From Streptomyces sp. NBC_00289 (lineage in GTDB: Bacteria > Actinomycetota > Actinomycetes > Streptomycetales > Streptomycetaceae): a stretch of 64,000 nucleotides of DNA. The position numbers and the translations under genes were made by a program. How positions within the stretch are numbered: position 1 is the stretch's first letter; each line of letters starts with the position of its first letter. The notes beneath the pieces are model-generated. The model was not told the origin of the DNA. It saw only the letters and a program-made list of their open reading frames with translations, and searched no databases. The stretch covers positions 1,054,001 to 1,118,000 of the forward strand of contig NZ_CP108046.1 of assembly GCF_041435115.1 (NCBI RefSeq). Reading direction: 5' to 3'. Below are positions 53,965 to 63,355 of this stretch, piece by piece.

Positions 53965-56127
53965 ATGGACTCCACGCCCTCCCCCTCGCCTTCATCGCCT
54001 TTTGACCTGGTCAGCAGCGCCTTGGGGCGCTATATCCCGCGCGGCGGAGCGGAGACGGCTGCCGGTCCTGCCGACGCCGAGGGCGACCGCACCACCAGCG
54101 GACACGGACCCGACAACCCGGAACCCGACCGTCAGGACCAGATTCTCGGCGTGGTCAATCTCGACAGGGATCTGAGAATCACCCGCTGCAATCTGGATGC
54201 CCCGGTGTTCGCCGGTCTGGGCGCCGTGGCCGGGAGCGCTTTCGCTGATTTCCTGCCTCCCCGGGACGTACCGACGGTCACCCGGCGGTTGCGGCAGGTC
54301 CTGGAGGTCGGTGAGGCGCACGTCGCCCGGATCCAGCGTCTGCGGCGCGGCGACGGGTCGGAGCTGGTGGTGTCGATGAGCATCCTGCCCGCCGCGCCGC
54401 CTCAGGAGGGCCTGACCGTCTCCTTGATCGCCATGGCCACGAGGCTGCACCTGTACGCCGCCGAGACCGCGATCGGCACCTCGCTGGACATCGGCGAGAC
54501 TGCGCAGTCACTGGCGGACTCCCTGCTGGCCTGGGGAGACGTGGCCGCCGTCGACCTCGACTTCGCCGTGTGGACGGGCGAGGGATTCACCGAGCAGGCC
54601 CAGGGCCGCATCCGGCTGCGGCGGGCAGCCCTGGTGCCGGACCGGGTGTGGCCGGAGGGTTACGTGACTCCGGGCGGGGATCTTCCGAGCGACGCGAGTC
54701 GCCTGCTGGCGCAGGCGGTACGGCGGGACGATGCCCCGCAGGCCATCGTCGTACCCGACCGTGAGGCGGTCGAGCGACTGCTCGGCAGTCCGCGGGTCAT
54801 CCGTGCCCTGGTGCCCGGTGACCGGTCGGCGAGTGTGGCGTGCATCCCGCTGGTCCTGGACGGCACGCCGCCCGTCGTGCTGGGCGTGGCGGAGGTCTGG
54901 AGGCGGGCGGACTCCCCCTTCCGCGACAGCGAGTTGTTCGACCTGCAGGAACTGGTGGCCAGGACCGCTCATCACGTCGACCTGGCCCGTCAGCACCAGC
55001 GCGAGCACACGCAGGTACTGGCGTTGCAGCGCCGGCTGCTGCCCCGGAGCGGCGGCGACACCCTGGAGATCGCCAGCGTCTATCAGCCCGCCACCCCCGA
55101 CAGCGCGGGCGTCGGCGGCGACTGGGTGAACAGCTTCCCGTTGCCGGACGGCCGTACCGCGCTGGTGGTCGGTGACGTCGTCGGGCACGGCCTGGGAGCG
55201 GCGGCGGCCATGGGCCAGCTGAGCATGGAGGCCCGCGCGCTGCTGTCCGCGGGGCTGGCCCCCGACGAAGTGCTGGAGCACCTGGACGAGACCGTGACGC
55301 TGCTGGACGACGCGGAAGCCGGGCTGGCGGCCGGCTACAGCGCCCTCGGCTCCACCTGCTGCATCGCCCTCTACGACCCGGTCAGCCACCAGGTGACGCT
55401 CTCCAGCGCCGGGCACCTCCCCCCTGTCCTGGTGCTCCCGAACGGGCACGCGGGCACGCTGGCGGTCCGCCCCCACCCCGGCCTGGGTGCCGAGTTCGCG
55501 CTGCGGGAGCCCTTCGACGTGCACACGTTCGCCGCGCCACCGGGCTCCCTGCTCGCCCTCTACACCGATGGCCTGGTGGAGGACCGGACCCTGTCGATCG
55601 ACGAGGGCATCAGCAGGCTGGCGGAGGCCGTGTCCACGGTGCACCCCTGGGACGCCCTGCAGCAGGCCGCACGGCACGTCGTCTCCGCGCTCGCGCCCGT
55701 GCGCCAGCGCGACGACGTGACCCTGCTGCTCGCGCGCATGATCGGCTACCGCAAGGGGGACACCGCGACCTGGCGACTGCCCGCCCGCGACGACGCGCCC
55801 GCCCGTGCCCGCGCGCTCGTCTCCGCGCTGCTGCGGCGGTGGCACACCACGGGCCACACCCGGGACGACGTGCCGTTGCTGGTCAGCGAGCTGGTCACGA
55901 ACGCGGTCCGCTTTGCCACCGGTCCCATCACGATACGACTGATCAGGACCAGTCACGGCCTGCTGTGCGAGGTGGGCGACACCGGAAACGGCAGGCCCCG
56001 TCTGAGCCGGGGCGACCTTCTCGACGACGGCGGACGTGGCCTGCACATCCTGCACAGGCTCACCACCCGGTGGGGGGTCCGGTGGACGGACACCGGCAAG
56101 GTGGTCTGGGCGGACGTCGCCAGGTGA
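53965..56127 (+). CDS. PAS-GAF-SpoIIE phosphatase-HATPase regulator
   Basis: A 720-residue cytoplasmic signalling protein. A PAS-like domain lies at about 55-155 (DQILGVVNLDRDLRITRCNL) and a GAF-like domain at about 160-345. The PP2C/SpoIIE phosphatase is at about 370-585: YQPATPDSAGVGGDWVNSFP, VVGDVVGHGLGAAAAMGQLS, LYTDGLVEDR, RDDVTLLLAR. A C-terminal HATPase (about 595-720: LVSELVTNAVRFATG, DTGNGRP, GRGLHILHRL) resembles anti-sigma kinases RsbW/SpoIIAB. This is the common Streptomyces layout that sets sigma factor activity through anti-anti-sigma proteins. It is followed by a convergent type III PKS gene. Confidence 0.92.
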   Translation: MDSTPSPSPSSPFDLVSSALGRYIPRGGAETAAGPADAEGDRTTSGHGPDNPEPDRQDQILGVVNLDRDLRITRCNLDAPVFAGLGAVAGSAFADFLPPRDVPTVTRRLRQVLEVGEAHVARIQRLRRGDGSELVVSMSILPAAPPQEGLTVSLIAMATRLHLYAAETAIGTSLDIGETAQSLADSLLAWGDVAAVDLDFAVWTGEGFTEQAQGRIRLRRAALVPDRVWPEGYVTPGGDLPSDASRLLAQAVRRDDAPQAIVVPDREAVERLLGSPRVIRALVPGDRSASVACIPLVLDGTPPVVLGVAEVWRRADSPFRDSELFDLQELVARTAHHVDLARQHQREHTQVLALQRRLLPRSGGDTLEIASVYQPATPDSAGVGGDWVNSFPLPDGRTALVVGDVVGHGLGAAAAMGQLSMEARALLSAGLAPDEVLEHLDETVTLLDDAEAGLAAGYSALGSTCCIALYDPVSHQVTLSSAGHLPPVLVLPNGHAGTLAVRPHPGLGAEFALREPFDVHTFAAPPGSLLALYTDGLVEDRTLSIDEGISRLAEAVSTVHPWDALQQAARHVVSALAPVRQRDDVTLLLARMIGYRKGDTATWRLPARDDAPARARALVSALLRRWHTTGHTRDDVPLLVSELVTNAVRFATGPITIRLIRTSHGLLCEVGDTGNGRPRLSRGDLLDDGGRGLHILHRLTTRWGVRWTDTGKVVWADVAR

Positions 56128-56303
56128 CGTGACCGCGGGGCGGGGTGGGGCGCGGCCGGCGTACGCGAGGGCTGCGCGGGAGTGTCGGGGCGTTGTCCGC
56201 GTCAGCCGCCGCCATGACGGTACGTACGGCGCCTCAGCGGTACCGGTGGTGTGACCGGTGATGCGGGCGGCCCGTTTGCCGGTACGGCCGGCGCGGGCTC
56301 CCG

Positions 56304-57497
56304 CTACAGCCACTCCCCTTCCAGGGCGGTGGCGGTGAGGCCCGGTGCCGCCGCGTAGAGGACCGCGCGACTGCCCGGCTTCTGCCCGGCGTCGCATGCC
56401 CGCCTCAGGATGTCGAACACGGCGGCGCCTCCGCGGTTGCCGCTGGTGTAGCTGTCCCGGCTGTAGTCCAGCAGCCCCGACGGCCATCCGTCGGGCATAG
56501 TCTGCTCCATGTACTCCAGCACCCGGGTGCCGCCGGGGTGCGCGAGCAGCACGTCGGGGTGCCAGGAGGCAGGGTCGTCCTGGTAACGGACGCGCAGCCA
56601 CTCCCACATCGCGGTGACCGTCTCCTGTACGGCGCGCGGCCCGCGCCGATCCATCACGAAGTGGGTGCCGTCCGCCCGCGTTTCCAAGCGGTGCAGGTCC
56701 TGGGTACCGGGCAGGGTGTGGTTCCAGGCGGCGTCCAGCCGCAGTACCGACTCGCGCCTCGGGCGGCCCGTGACCACCGCGGCGACCGCGGTGTCCGCGA
56801 ACAGCAACCGGACGATCAGGGACTCGAGGGTGTCGTCCGCGGGCTGGTAGGTCGTGCTCAACGCCTCCGCGATCACGACCAGGACCACCCGCTCGGGGTC
56901 CGCGGCCACGAGATCCGCCGCCAGGGCAAGGGAACGGGTCCCCGCGATACAGGCCCACTGCGTGGCCGGCAGCAGCATCGCGTCGTCACGGAGCGAAAGC
57001 CTGTTGGCCAGGGCGACGTCCAGACCCGGCAGCGCCGGGGTGGTGGAGTTGCTGGTGATCACGCAGTCGACGTCTGCGGCGTCCAGCCCCGCGATCTGCA
57101 GGGCCCCGCGCGCCGCGTGCTCCCCGTAGGACTGCACGGCCTCCCAGGCCGGCGCGGTGCGCTCCTGGACGGTCTGCGGCGCGGGTATCGCCTGGAGGGC
57201 GGCGATCGCACGGTCCACTTCCCGCTGGGTGAACCCATCGCGTGCCAGGGCTTCTTGGGCGGGCCCGACGCCGACAGCCTCCAGGCCGCCGCCGTTGCCG
57301 GGCGCGACGGCTGTCTCCAGCGGCAGCATCCACCCGCGGGTCTCTATGCCCGTACTGGCCGCGATGCCGTCGATCCGCGGGGCCCACGCCGCGTGCGGGT
57401 GCCGGTCGCGCACCTCTGCCGCGATCTGGCTGGTCTCTATGGCGTGCTCGCCGTGTATCACGGCAGGAGGACAGAGGTATGCGGCCATGGTGGGCAC
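56304..57497 (-). CDS. Type III polyketide synthase
   Basis: A 397-residue chalcone-synthase-fold enzyme. The triad is visible: Cys in LPATQWACIAGTRSLALA, His in LLAHPGGTRVLEY and Asn in SGNRGGAAVFDIL. DVDCVITSNSTTPALPGLD is the thiolase-like N-terminal half. It extends a starter acyl unit with malonyl units to make pyrones or resorcinols. It does not look like RppA (naphthalene synthase), which is shorter. No methyltransferase, oxidase or P450 is in the immediate operon. Confidence 0.9.
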   Translation of the reverse strand: MPTMAAYLCPPAVIHGEHAIETSQIAAEVRDRHPHAAWAPRIDGIAASTGIETRGWMLPLETAVAPGNGGGLEAVGVGPAQEALARDGFTQREVDRAIAALQAIPAPQTVQERTAPAWEAVQSYGEHAARGALQIAGLDAADVDCVITSNSTTPALPGLDVALANRLSLRDDAMLLPATQWACIAGTRSLALAADLVAADPERVVLVVIAEALSTTYQPADDTLESLIVRLLFADTAVAAVVTGRPRRESVLRLDAAWNHTLPGTQDLHRLETRADGTHFVMDRRGPRAVQETVTAMWEWLRVRYQDDPASWHPDVLLAHPGGTRVLEYMEQTMPDGWPSGLLDYSRDSYTSGNRGGAAVFDILRRACDAGQKPGSRAVLYAAAPGLTATALEGEWL

Positions 57498-57874
57498 CTT
57501 TCCGAGGGATCAATGAGGAACGTCACGGGAGTTGCGTCATGGGCCACTTCGGAACTTCGCGCCCACACGACGGGCTCCACTGCGGGAGTCGCTGTCTCTG
57601 TCGAGCATGGACGCCAAATGGACATTTGCGCTGTGATGCAGACAACTTGGGCGGCCTTGGAGAGGGTGATACGGCACACACCGCTACAACAGGGGCCCCA
57701 GAACGGCGCCGCGAGGCCTTACCTGACGCTCCGTCAGCCATAGAGGCCCTCTGGTCCAGAACGCCGATCGCCGACGTCGCCCTCCCAGCAGGCAGCAGGC
57801 AAGGGTGGTCGGGGGTACGCAGGTGGTGCCGGCCCGGGGCGGGCCGCCACCACTACCGCATGCGGCGAGGACGG
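57498..57874. other. Intergenic region
   Basis: About 375 nt between the PKS start and the end of the next leftward gene. Holds the hairpin at 57823-57853; otherwise nothing recognised. Confidence 0.4.
57823..57853 (-). terminator. 14-bp hairpin, one mismatch
   Basis: Arms GTGGTGCCGGCCCG (57823-57836) and CGGGCCGCCACCAC (57840-57853) with a GGG loop, 22 nt beyond the stop of the leftward membrane protein gene. Confidence 0.65.
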
Positions 57875-58540
57875 TCAGTGGAGGTTCGCCGCCGCTCGGG
57901 CCGGAGAGAGCCGTGTACCGCTGCGATAGGCGGAGATGCCCAGCGCCAGCAGCCAGTAGCTGAGGAACGCCCCCATCAGGGCAGTGGTCCCCCAACCATT
58001 GGCTGCGTAGAAGTGCGCGGGAGCGTTGCCGAAGAACAGGGACGGCACGAAGGCCAGATTGACCCCCGCCAGGACGAAGGCCGACCGACCGGCCCAGCGC
58101 GGCAACAGCTTCGTGCGCGAGACGATGAGACCCACGGCGGTCAGGAACAGCGCCAGCATCAGGCGGGAGATCGACCCGTAGAGAATGTAGGTGCCGCTGA
58201 CCGCGATGGTCGGATCGATCGGGTGGTCGGTGGCGATGACCGCACCGGCTTCCAGCCCGCTGGAGACCAGCGTGATCGTCGCGTAGACCAGCCCCGCCGC
58301 GCCGGCGATCGAGCCGGCCCACTCGTACGCCGGGCTCACCTGCTTGACCAACTCCCGCAAGGCGGTCACGAACACGACCAGGCAGGCGAGGGCGACGATT
58401 CCGATCAGCAGCCTGCTCAGCACGTTCACGTCCGGCGGCGGGCCCGAGTAGACGAAGTACAGGGGCACTTCGACGATGAACGCGACTGCAGCAACGATGG
58501 CCGCGACACCGGTCAGGCGCCGCGCAAAGGTTTCGGTCAT
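57875..58540 (-). CDS. Multi-helix membrane protein, hypothetical
   Basis: A 221-residue protein with about six membrane helices (LTGVAAIVAAVAFIVEVPLY, VLSRLLIGIVALACLVVFVT, AGSIAGAAGLVYATITLVSS, MGAFLSYWLLALGISAY). The layout is like DUF4386-type proteins but the match is weak. ATG 58540 has GGGGACAC ahead. The function is unknown. Confidence 0.7.
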   Translation of the reverse strand: MTETFARRLTGVAAIVAAVAFIVEVPLYFVYSGPPPDVNVLSRLLIGIVALACLVVFVTALRELVKQVSPAYEWAGSIAGAAGLVYATITLVSSGLEAGAVIATDHPIDPTIAVSGTYILYGSISRLMLALFLTAVGLIVSRTKLLPRWAGRSAFVLAGVNLAFVPSLFFGNAPAHFYAANGWGTTALMGAFLSYWLLALGISAYRSGTRLSPARAAANLH

Positions 58541-58744
58541 GAGTGTCCCCTGATTGGTGTGTGGGATGGATGCCTCGTCGACCCGGTCGCCGACCCTGTG
58601 AATCCTGCCCTTCGCGACCGTCGTCGTCGCTGGGGCTGAACACCCGAATGAGGGGTGTCCCTAACACCACCAGCAGGTGCGACCGAGATCGAGCGCGAAC
58701 CACGCAACTCCCTCAGCGAGAGCGGCAGTCGGAGCATTCGCGCA

Positions 58745-59014
58745 CTACCCGCACCAGCGTCCTGGCGCTCCCGGCCCAGGACGGTGAGCCCGCCCCCACA
58801 TCAGGCGGCTGCCCCGTTCCGACTGCTTGACCTTCACCGCACGGAACTCCGCCATCGTCGGCTTCAGGTCCATGACCGGGCTGCCCGAGACCCCGTCGAG
58901 AGGACCCACCACCGTCGTGATCGTGCTGCGGACGGGACCCCAGTTGTCCGTGTGCTGGACGTCCATCCGGTCGTTCCGGACTGTACCTCTCGGTGTGACC
59001 TCGAAGCTTGGCAT
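58745..59014 (-). pseudogene. TrmO/YaeB-like methyltransferase with internal deletion
   Basis: ATG 59014 has a strong AGGAGGTGG. The first 33 residues (FEVTPRGTVRNDRMDVQHTD, NWGPVRSTIT) match the N-terminus of the TrmO-like methyltransferases common in Streptomyces, and SGSPVMDLKPTMAEF matches their C-terminal DGTPVLDIKPYMxEF motif. The 80 or so residues between, with the SHVEVV and RPNRLG motifs, are missing, and the join is in frame. The tail (GSRLMWGRAHRPG) departs from the family. It is probably a deletion relic. Confidence 0.7.
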
Positions 59015-59336
59015 GGCAAGGTTCCACCTCCTTGGTCAGCGTCGTGCCCGGATGAGGATGGCCGCCGGGTGGAGTGCGGCGGTCAGGTCGTGGCCGGGGA
59101 ACACGTGAGCGAGCCGAAGACGGACGCCGACGACGATGGTGATGATGTGGGCGGTGCCGAGGTGGACGGTGCCGACGGCACCGGTGATGCCGAGGGGGTT
59201 ACGGGCGCGGCGTTTGCCTTTTCCGCCCCCTGTCTCTCCCCGTGCGGCGGCTGTGGCGCCCGGGATCCGCGCCGCGCCTCGTGTCGAGGGTGGAGGTGGT
59301 GGATCACACCGGCAGACTCTTCGGTAACGTGGGGTT
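59015..59336. other. Divergent region ahead of RNase J
   Basis: About 320 nt; promoter for the rightward RNase J gene (GTGGGG just ahead of its ATG) and for the TrmO-like relic. No gene seen. Confidence 0.4.
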
Positions 59337-61022
59337 ATGAGCCATCCGCACCCAGAACTCAAAGCCGCCCCTCCGCTTCCCGAAGGGGGGCTGAGGGTGA
59401 CCGCCTTGGGCGGCTTGGGCGAAATCGGCCGCAACATGACCGTCTTCGAGCATGCCGGCAAGCTGTTGATCGTGGACTGCGGTGTGCTGTTCCCCGAGGA
59501 GAACCAGCCCGGGGTGGACGTGATTCTGCCCGACTTCACCTCCATCCGGGACCGCCTGGACGACATCGTGGCCGTCGTGCTCACCCACGGCCACGAGGAC
59601 CACATCGGGGGCGTGCCCTATTTGCTGCGGGAGCGGGCGGACATTCCGGTCGTCGGCTCGAAGCTCACCCTTGCGTTCCTGGAGGCCAAGCTCAAGGAGC
59701 ACGGAATCAGGCCCCGCACGGTGCGCGTGCGCGAGGGCGACCGGCGCGGCTTCGGCCCGTTCGACTGCGAGTTCGTGGCCGTCAACCACTCCATCCCGGA
59801 TGGGCTCGCGGTGGCTTTGCGGACCGCGGCCGGCCTGGTGCTGCACACCGGCGACTTCAAGATGGACCAGTTCCCCCTGGACGACCGGATCACCGACCTG
59901 CGCGCCTTCGCCCGCCTCGGTGAGGAGGGCGTGGACCTGTTCCTCACCGACTCCACCAACGCCGAGGTCCCCGGCTTCACCACCTCCGAGCGCGAACTGA
60001 ACCCCGCGATCGAACAGGTCCTGCGCACCGCGCCACGCCGGGTCATCGTCTCCAGCTTCGCCAGCCATGTACACCGCATCCAGCAGGTCCTGGACGCCGC
60101 CCACCAGCACGGCCGCAAGGTGGCCTTCGTGGGCCGCTCGATGGTCCGCAACATGGGCATCGCCCGCGACCTCGGCTACCTCAAGGTCCCCTCCGGCCTG
60201 GTCGTGAACGCCAAGGAACTGGAGAAGTTGCCGGACCACCGGATCACCCTGGTGTGCACGGGCTCGCAGGGTGAGCCGATGGCCGCGCTGTCCCGGATGG
60301 CCAACCGCGACCACGCGATCCGCATCGGCAAGGGCGACACCGTCCTGCTCGCCAGCTCCCTCATCCCCGGCAACGAGAACGCCATCTACCGGGTGATCAA
60401 CGGCCTGACCCGGTGGGGTGCCAACGTCGTCCACAAGGGCAACGCCAAGGTGCACGTCTCCGGCCACGCCAGCGCCGGGGAACTCGTCTACTGCTACAAC
60501 ATCGTCCGCCCTCGCAACGTCATGCCCGTTCACGGCGAGTTCCGCCACCTGCGGGCCAACGCAGACCTCGCCATCCGCACCGGCGTCGACCCCGACCGGG
60601 TCGTCATCGCGGAGGACGGTGTCGTCGTCGACCTCGTCGACGGCCGCGCCTCCATCACCGGCAAGGTGCCCGCCGGGAACGTCTACGTGGACGGCATGGA
60701 AGTCGGCGGCGCGACCGAGGCGTCCCTCAAGGACCGGGTCACCCTCGCGCAGGAGGGCGTCATCACGGTCGTGGCCATCGTCGACGCCAACACCGGTGCC
60801 CTCGCCGAGGCCCCCGACTTCCTGGCCCGCGGCTTCGTCCACGACGAGACCACCTTCGAGCCGGTCATCCCCGTCATCGAGAAAACGCTGGCCAACGCCG
60901 CGCAGGAGGGCGTCGGCGACGCCCACCAGCTCGAACAGCTCATCGCCCGCGCCGTGGCCAACTGGGCCTTCCGCACCCACCGCCGCAGGCCGCTGATCAT
61001 CCCCGTCATCATCGACGCCTGA
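59337..61022 (+). CDS. rnj: Ribonuclease J
   Basis: A 561-residue metallo-beta-lactamase/beta-CASP nuclease. Metal-binding LTHGHEDHIGGVPYL, VNHSIPDGLAVA, LHTGDFKMDQFPL, STNAEVPGFTTSE, and beta-CASP motifs IVSSFASHVHRIQ, VFTGSQGEP-like LVCTGSQGEPMAALSRMANR, HVSGHASAGEL and MPVHGEFRHL. It cleaves and 5'-3' degrades RNA and matures rRNA. It lacks the usual Streptomyces neighbours dapA and thyX and differs from the usual copy at many positions, so it may be a second rnj paralog. Start ATG 59337. Confidence 0.93.
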   Translation: MSHPHPELKAAPPLPEGGLRVTALGGLGEIGRNMTVFEHAGKLLIVDCGVLFPEENQPGVDVILPDFTSIRDRLDDIVAVVLTHGHEDHIGGVPYLLRERADIPVVGSKLTLAFLEAKLKEHGIRPRTVRVREGDRRGFGPFDCEFVAVNHSIPDGLAVALRTAAGLVLHTGDFKMDQFPLDDRITDLRAFARLGEEGVDLFLTDSTNAEVPGFTTSERELNPAIEQVLRTAPRRVIVSSFASHVHRIQQVLDAAHQHGRKVAFVGRSMVRNMGIARDLGYLKVPSGLVVNAKELEKLPDHRITLVCTGSQGEPMAALSRMANRDHAIRIGKGDTVLLASSLIPGNENAIYRVINGLTRWGANVVHKGNAKVHVSGHASAGELVYCYNIVRPRNVMPVHGEFRHLRANADLAIRTGVDPDRVVIAEDGVVVDLVDGRASITGKVPAGNVYVDGMEVGGATEASLKDRVTLAQEGVITVVAIVDANTGALAEAPDFLARGFVHDETTFEPVIPVIEKTLANAAQEGVGDAHQLEQLIARAVANWAFRTHRRRPLIIPVIIDA

Positions 61023-61030
61023 TCAGGCCC

Positions 61031-61064
61031 GCCGCCCCGGCTCCTCACTCCACGCCGGGGCGGC
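61031..61064 (+). terminator. Perfect 11-bp hairpin after rnj
   Basis: Arms GCCGCCCCGGC (61031-61041) and GCCGGGGCGGC (61054-61064), 8 nt after the rnj stop. Confidence 0.75.
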
Positions 61065-61127
61065 AGGTATCCGTCGCCACGCCGGAAACGGCGTCCATGG
61101 ATCCACGAACGTCAGAAAGGTGAGCGG

Positions 61128-61865
61128 ATGGGCCTGCGCTTCGAGGAGATCGACTGGCAGCAGACGCCAATCGGCGAGATCAGTCTGCGGCGCCGCCGCC
61201 ACCCGGTCTCGGGAGACACCGTGTACGAGGTGAAGCTCGGCGACGAGTTCCTGATGTCCAGTCACTTCACCACCGGCGAGATCGCGCTCACGGAACTCGG
61301 ACTGGCCGAGCTGCCGAACACCGGACAGCCCGAACTGGACGTCGTCGTCGGCGGACTCGGACTCGGCTACACCGCCCAGGCGGCTCTGGACGACCCCCGG
61401 GTGCGCTCGCTGACCGTGATCGATGCGCTCGCCGAAGTCATCGACTGGCACCAGCGGCACCTGGTGCCCCTCGGAGCCCAGCTGACCTCGGACGCCCGCT
61501 GTCGCCTGGTGCACGGCGACTTCTTCGCGCTGGCGGCCGACCCTGGAGGCCTGGATCCCGAGGCCCCGGGCCGTCGCTTCCACGCCGTCCTGCTGGACGT
61601 CGACCACTCACCACGCCATGTGCTCCACCCACGCCACGCGGCCCTCTACCAGCCCGCCGGGCTCCGTGCCCTCGCCGAACACCTCCACCCCGGCGGGGTG
61701 TTCGCCCTGTGGTCGAACGACCCGCCCGACGACCAGTTCACCTCCGCGCTCAGGGAGGTCTTCGCACAGGCAGCGTCCCAAGTCGTCGACTTCGACAACC
61801 CCCTGCAAGGCGGTACCTCGACCAACACCATCTACGTGGCCAGCAAGACACCCGGCACACCGTAG
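61128..61865 (+). CDS. Spermidine-synthase-like methyltransferase-fold protein
   Basis: A 245-residue protein with the SpeE/Rossmann fold: DEFLMSSHFTTGEIALTELG, DVVVGGLGLGYTAQAALDDP (nucleotide-type motif), VRSLTVIDALAEVIDWHQRH, FHAVLLDVDHSPRHVLHPRH. The polyamine-binding DxD/E pattern of true spermidine synthases is not evident; GGTSTNTIYVA closes the fold. It is probably a spermidine synthase-like aminopropyltransferase or relative of unknown substrate. ATG 61128 follows GAAAGGTGAG. Confidence 0.85.
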   Translation: MGLRFEEIDWQQTPIGEISLRRRRHPVSGDTVYEVKLGDEFLMSSHFTTGEIALTELGLAELPNTGQPELDVVVGGLGLGYTAQAALDDPRVRSLTVIDALAEVIDWHQRHLVPLGAQLTSDARCRLVHGDFFALAADPGGLDPEAPGRRFHAVLLDVDHSPRHVLHPRHAALYQPAGLRALAEHLHPGGVFALWSNDPPDDQFTSALREVFAQAASQVVDFDNPLQGGTSTNTIYVASKTPGTP

Positions 61866-62081
61866 GACGACGGCTGGGCCGGACGCGGCGCGGCCACTCA
61901 AGTAGGGCGGACCAGCCGCTCCAGATGGTGGCCCGGCGTGCCCATGGCGTAGTCAGGGGTAGGCCGGCCGACTTGGCCGCTGTCCTCGTCGGCACGGCCA
62001 TCGGAGGGTGCCGCTGATCACCACGAGTCTGATCCCCCCCGCGGCCTACGGGCCTACGGCTCAGGAGTGGCCTCACAGGTT

Positions 62082-62276
62082 CTAGGAATTCATCGTCGCC
62101 ACGACGTACAGGCACGCGACGACTGCGACCACACACATAACGGCCATGGCGATCAGTACGCAGCCGAGCACCCCTGTCGTGCCGGCAATCGCCGTCCACC
62201 CGAACCGCGTTGCCCGGTCGGCCTGTTGGACCGCCTCGCGATACTCACTGTCGTCGTCCCAGCTGCGATCAGCCAC
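62082..62276 (-). CDS. Small single-helix membrane protein
   Basis: A 64-residue protein, MADRSWDDDSEYREAVQQAD, with a long hydrophobic helix (GVLGCVLIAMAVMCVVAVVA). GTG 62276 follows GGGGGTGA. No family recognised. Confidence 0.6.
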   Translation of the reverse strand: MADRSWDDDSEYREAVQQADRATRFGWTAIAGTTGVLGCVLIAMAVMCVVAVVACLYVVATMNS

Positions 62277-62493
62277 ACGATCACCCCCGGTTGGACTCTA
62301 CAGCTCGGCCGTCTCACTCCAGACGCCGACGGCACTGGTCCCGTGGACACCGGTGACGCGACCGCCCGGACAGCTCCCAAGCGAAGTGGGGCCGACCGCC
62401 ACTCTCGGGGAAGGCCTCGTGGGCCAAGGTCCAGGAGGACATCAGACGTTTCCGGACAGGTACCCCATGCCAACCCGGCAGGTGGCTGACATC

Positions 62494-63063
62494 TCAGTAC
62501 GGCTGCAACGTCCAGTGCTGCAGGGGGCTGCCCGTCTCGTTCCAGATGCCGACCGGGTTGCCGTTGAGGCCACCACTGCTGGCGTAGGCGTCCATCGGCG
62601 CGCTCCCGCCGCGCTGCACGTAGATCTTGTAGGCGTCACCGTGAGGGACCAGGGCAAGATCCTGCGACTCCGAGCGGTTGCAGTCCCACAGCTTGAACTG
62701 CCAGCCGATGACGCCCTGGGACTCGGCCGGGTAGTCGAGGCAGCGATTACCCTCTGGCGTCTGACGCTGGTTCACGAGTGCGTAGGGATAGCTGGGGTTG
62801 CCCGAGGCGACGAGCCGCCACTGCTCGGTGATGCCGTCGTTGCAGTTCCACAGTCCGACGGAGTTGCCGTTGCCACCACCGCCGGACCAGAAGGCGTCGA
62901 GGCAGCGCCCGGTACCGCGATTGACGAGTCGGAACACATCAGCCAGCAAAGCCGAATCCGTCGAGCTGGAGCGAGCCGGCGCCGCCGTCGCTGAGGTGAG
63001 CGATCCGGTGACCAACGCTGCGGCGACGGCCAACACCGCCAGCGGACGGATGAAGACGCGCAT
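62494..63063 (-). CDS. Secreted ricin-type beta-trefoil lectin
   Basis: A 189-residue exported lectin-like protein. The signal peptide ends TSATAAP. The mature part shows the QxW-type repeats of a ricin B domain: FRLVNRGTGRCLDAFWSGGG, GLWNCNDGITEQWRL, GNRCLDYPAESQGVIGWQ, GIWNETGSPLQHWTLQPY. Such domains bind galactose or xylan-type sugars. It has no catalytic partner domain, so it may act alone or as a carbohydrate-binding toxin-like protein. Confidence 0.85.
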   Translation of the reverse strand: MRVFIRPLAVLAVAAALVTGSLTSATAAPARSSSTDSALLADVFRLVNRGTGRCLDAFWSGGGGNGNSVGLWNCNDGITEQWRLVASGNPSYPYALVNQRQTPEGNRCLDYPAESQGVIGWQFKLWDCNRSESQDLALVPHGDAYKIYVQRGGSAPMDAYASSGGLNGNPVGIWNETGSPLQHWTLQPY

Positions 63064-63355
63064 GAAATTCCCCTAACCGAAGGCAAGTTTGACATGCCGT
63101 CTTGATCAGTGCGTCCGAGGCGAAGCGGACTCGGGTTCGGACGCGCCGTCAGCCGGCAATTCCGAAGCAGCCTCGTAAGGATGAGGGAGTGAGCGCGTCC
63201 AACGGTCCTGACATCTGTCAGGGGATCGCGAGCAGCCGACACGACTCCGGCCCTCCGGAAACCGCCTCACCATCAGATTTCGCGTCGTACGCCGAGGCGA
63301 GTTCGACGGCAGGGCCGGAACGGAGGAGACGACTCGTTTGTCTAGGGTGGAGACC

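Noticed and set aside
54508..56958. 816-codon minus-strand open frame
   Set aside because: Antisense to the SpoIIE-type regulator; Gly/Arg/Pro-rich with no motif, a product of high GC.
59304..60980. 558-codon minus-strand open frame
   Set aside because: Antisense of rnj, without recognisable motifs.
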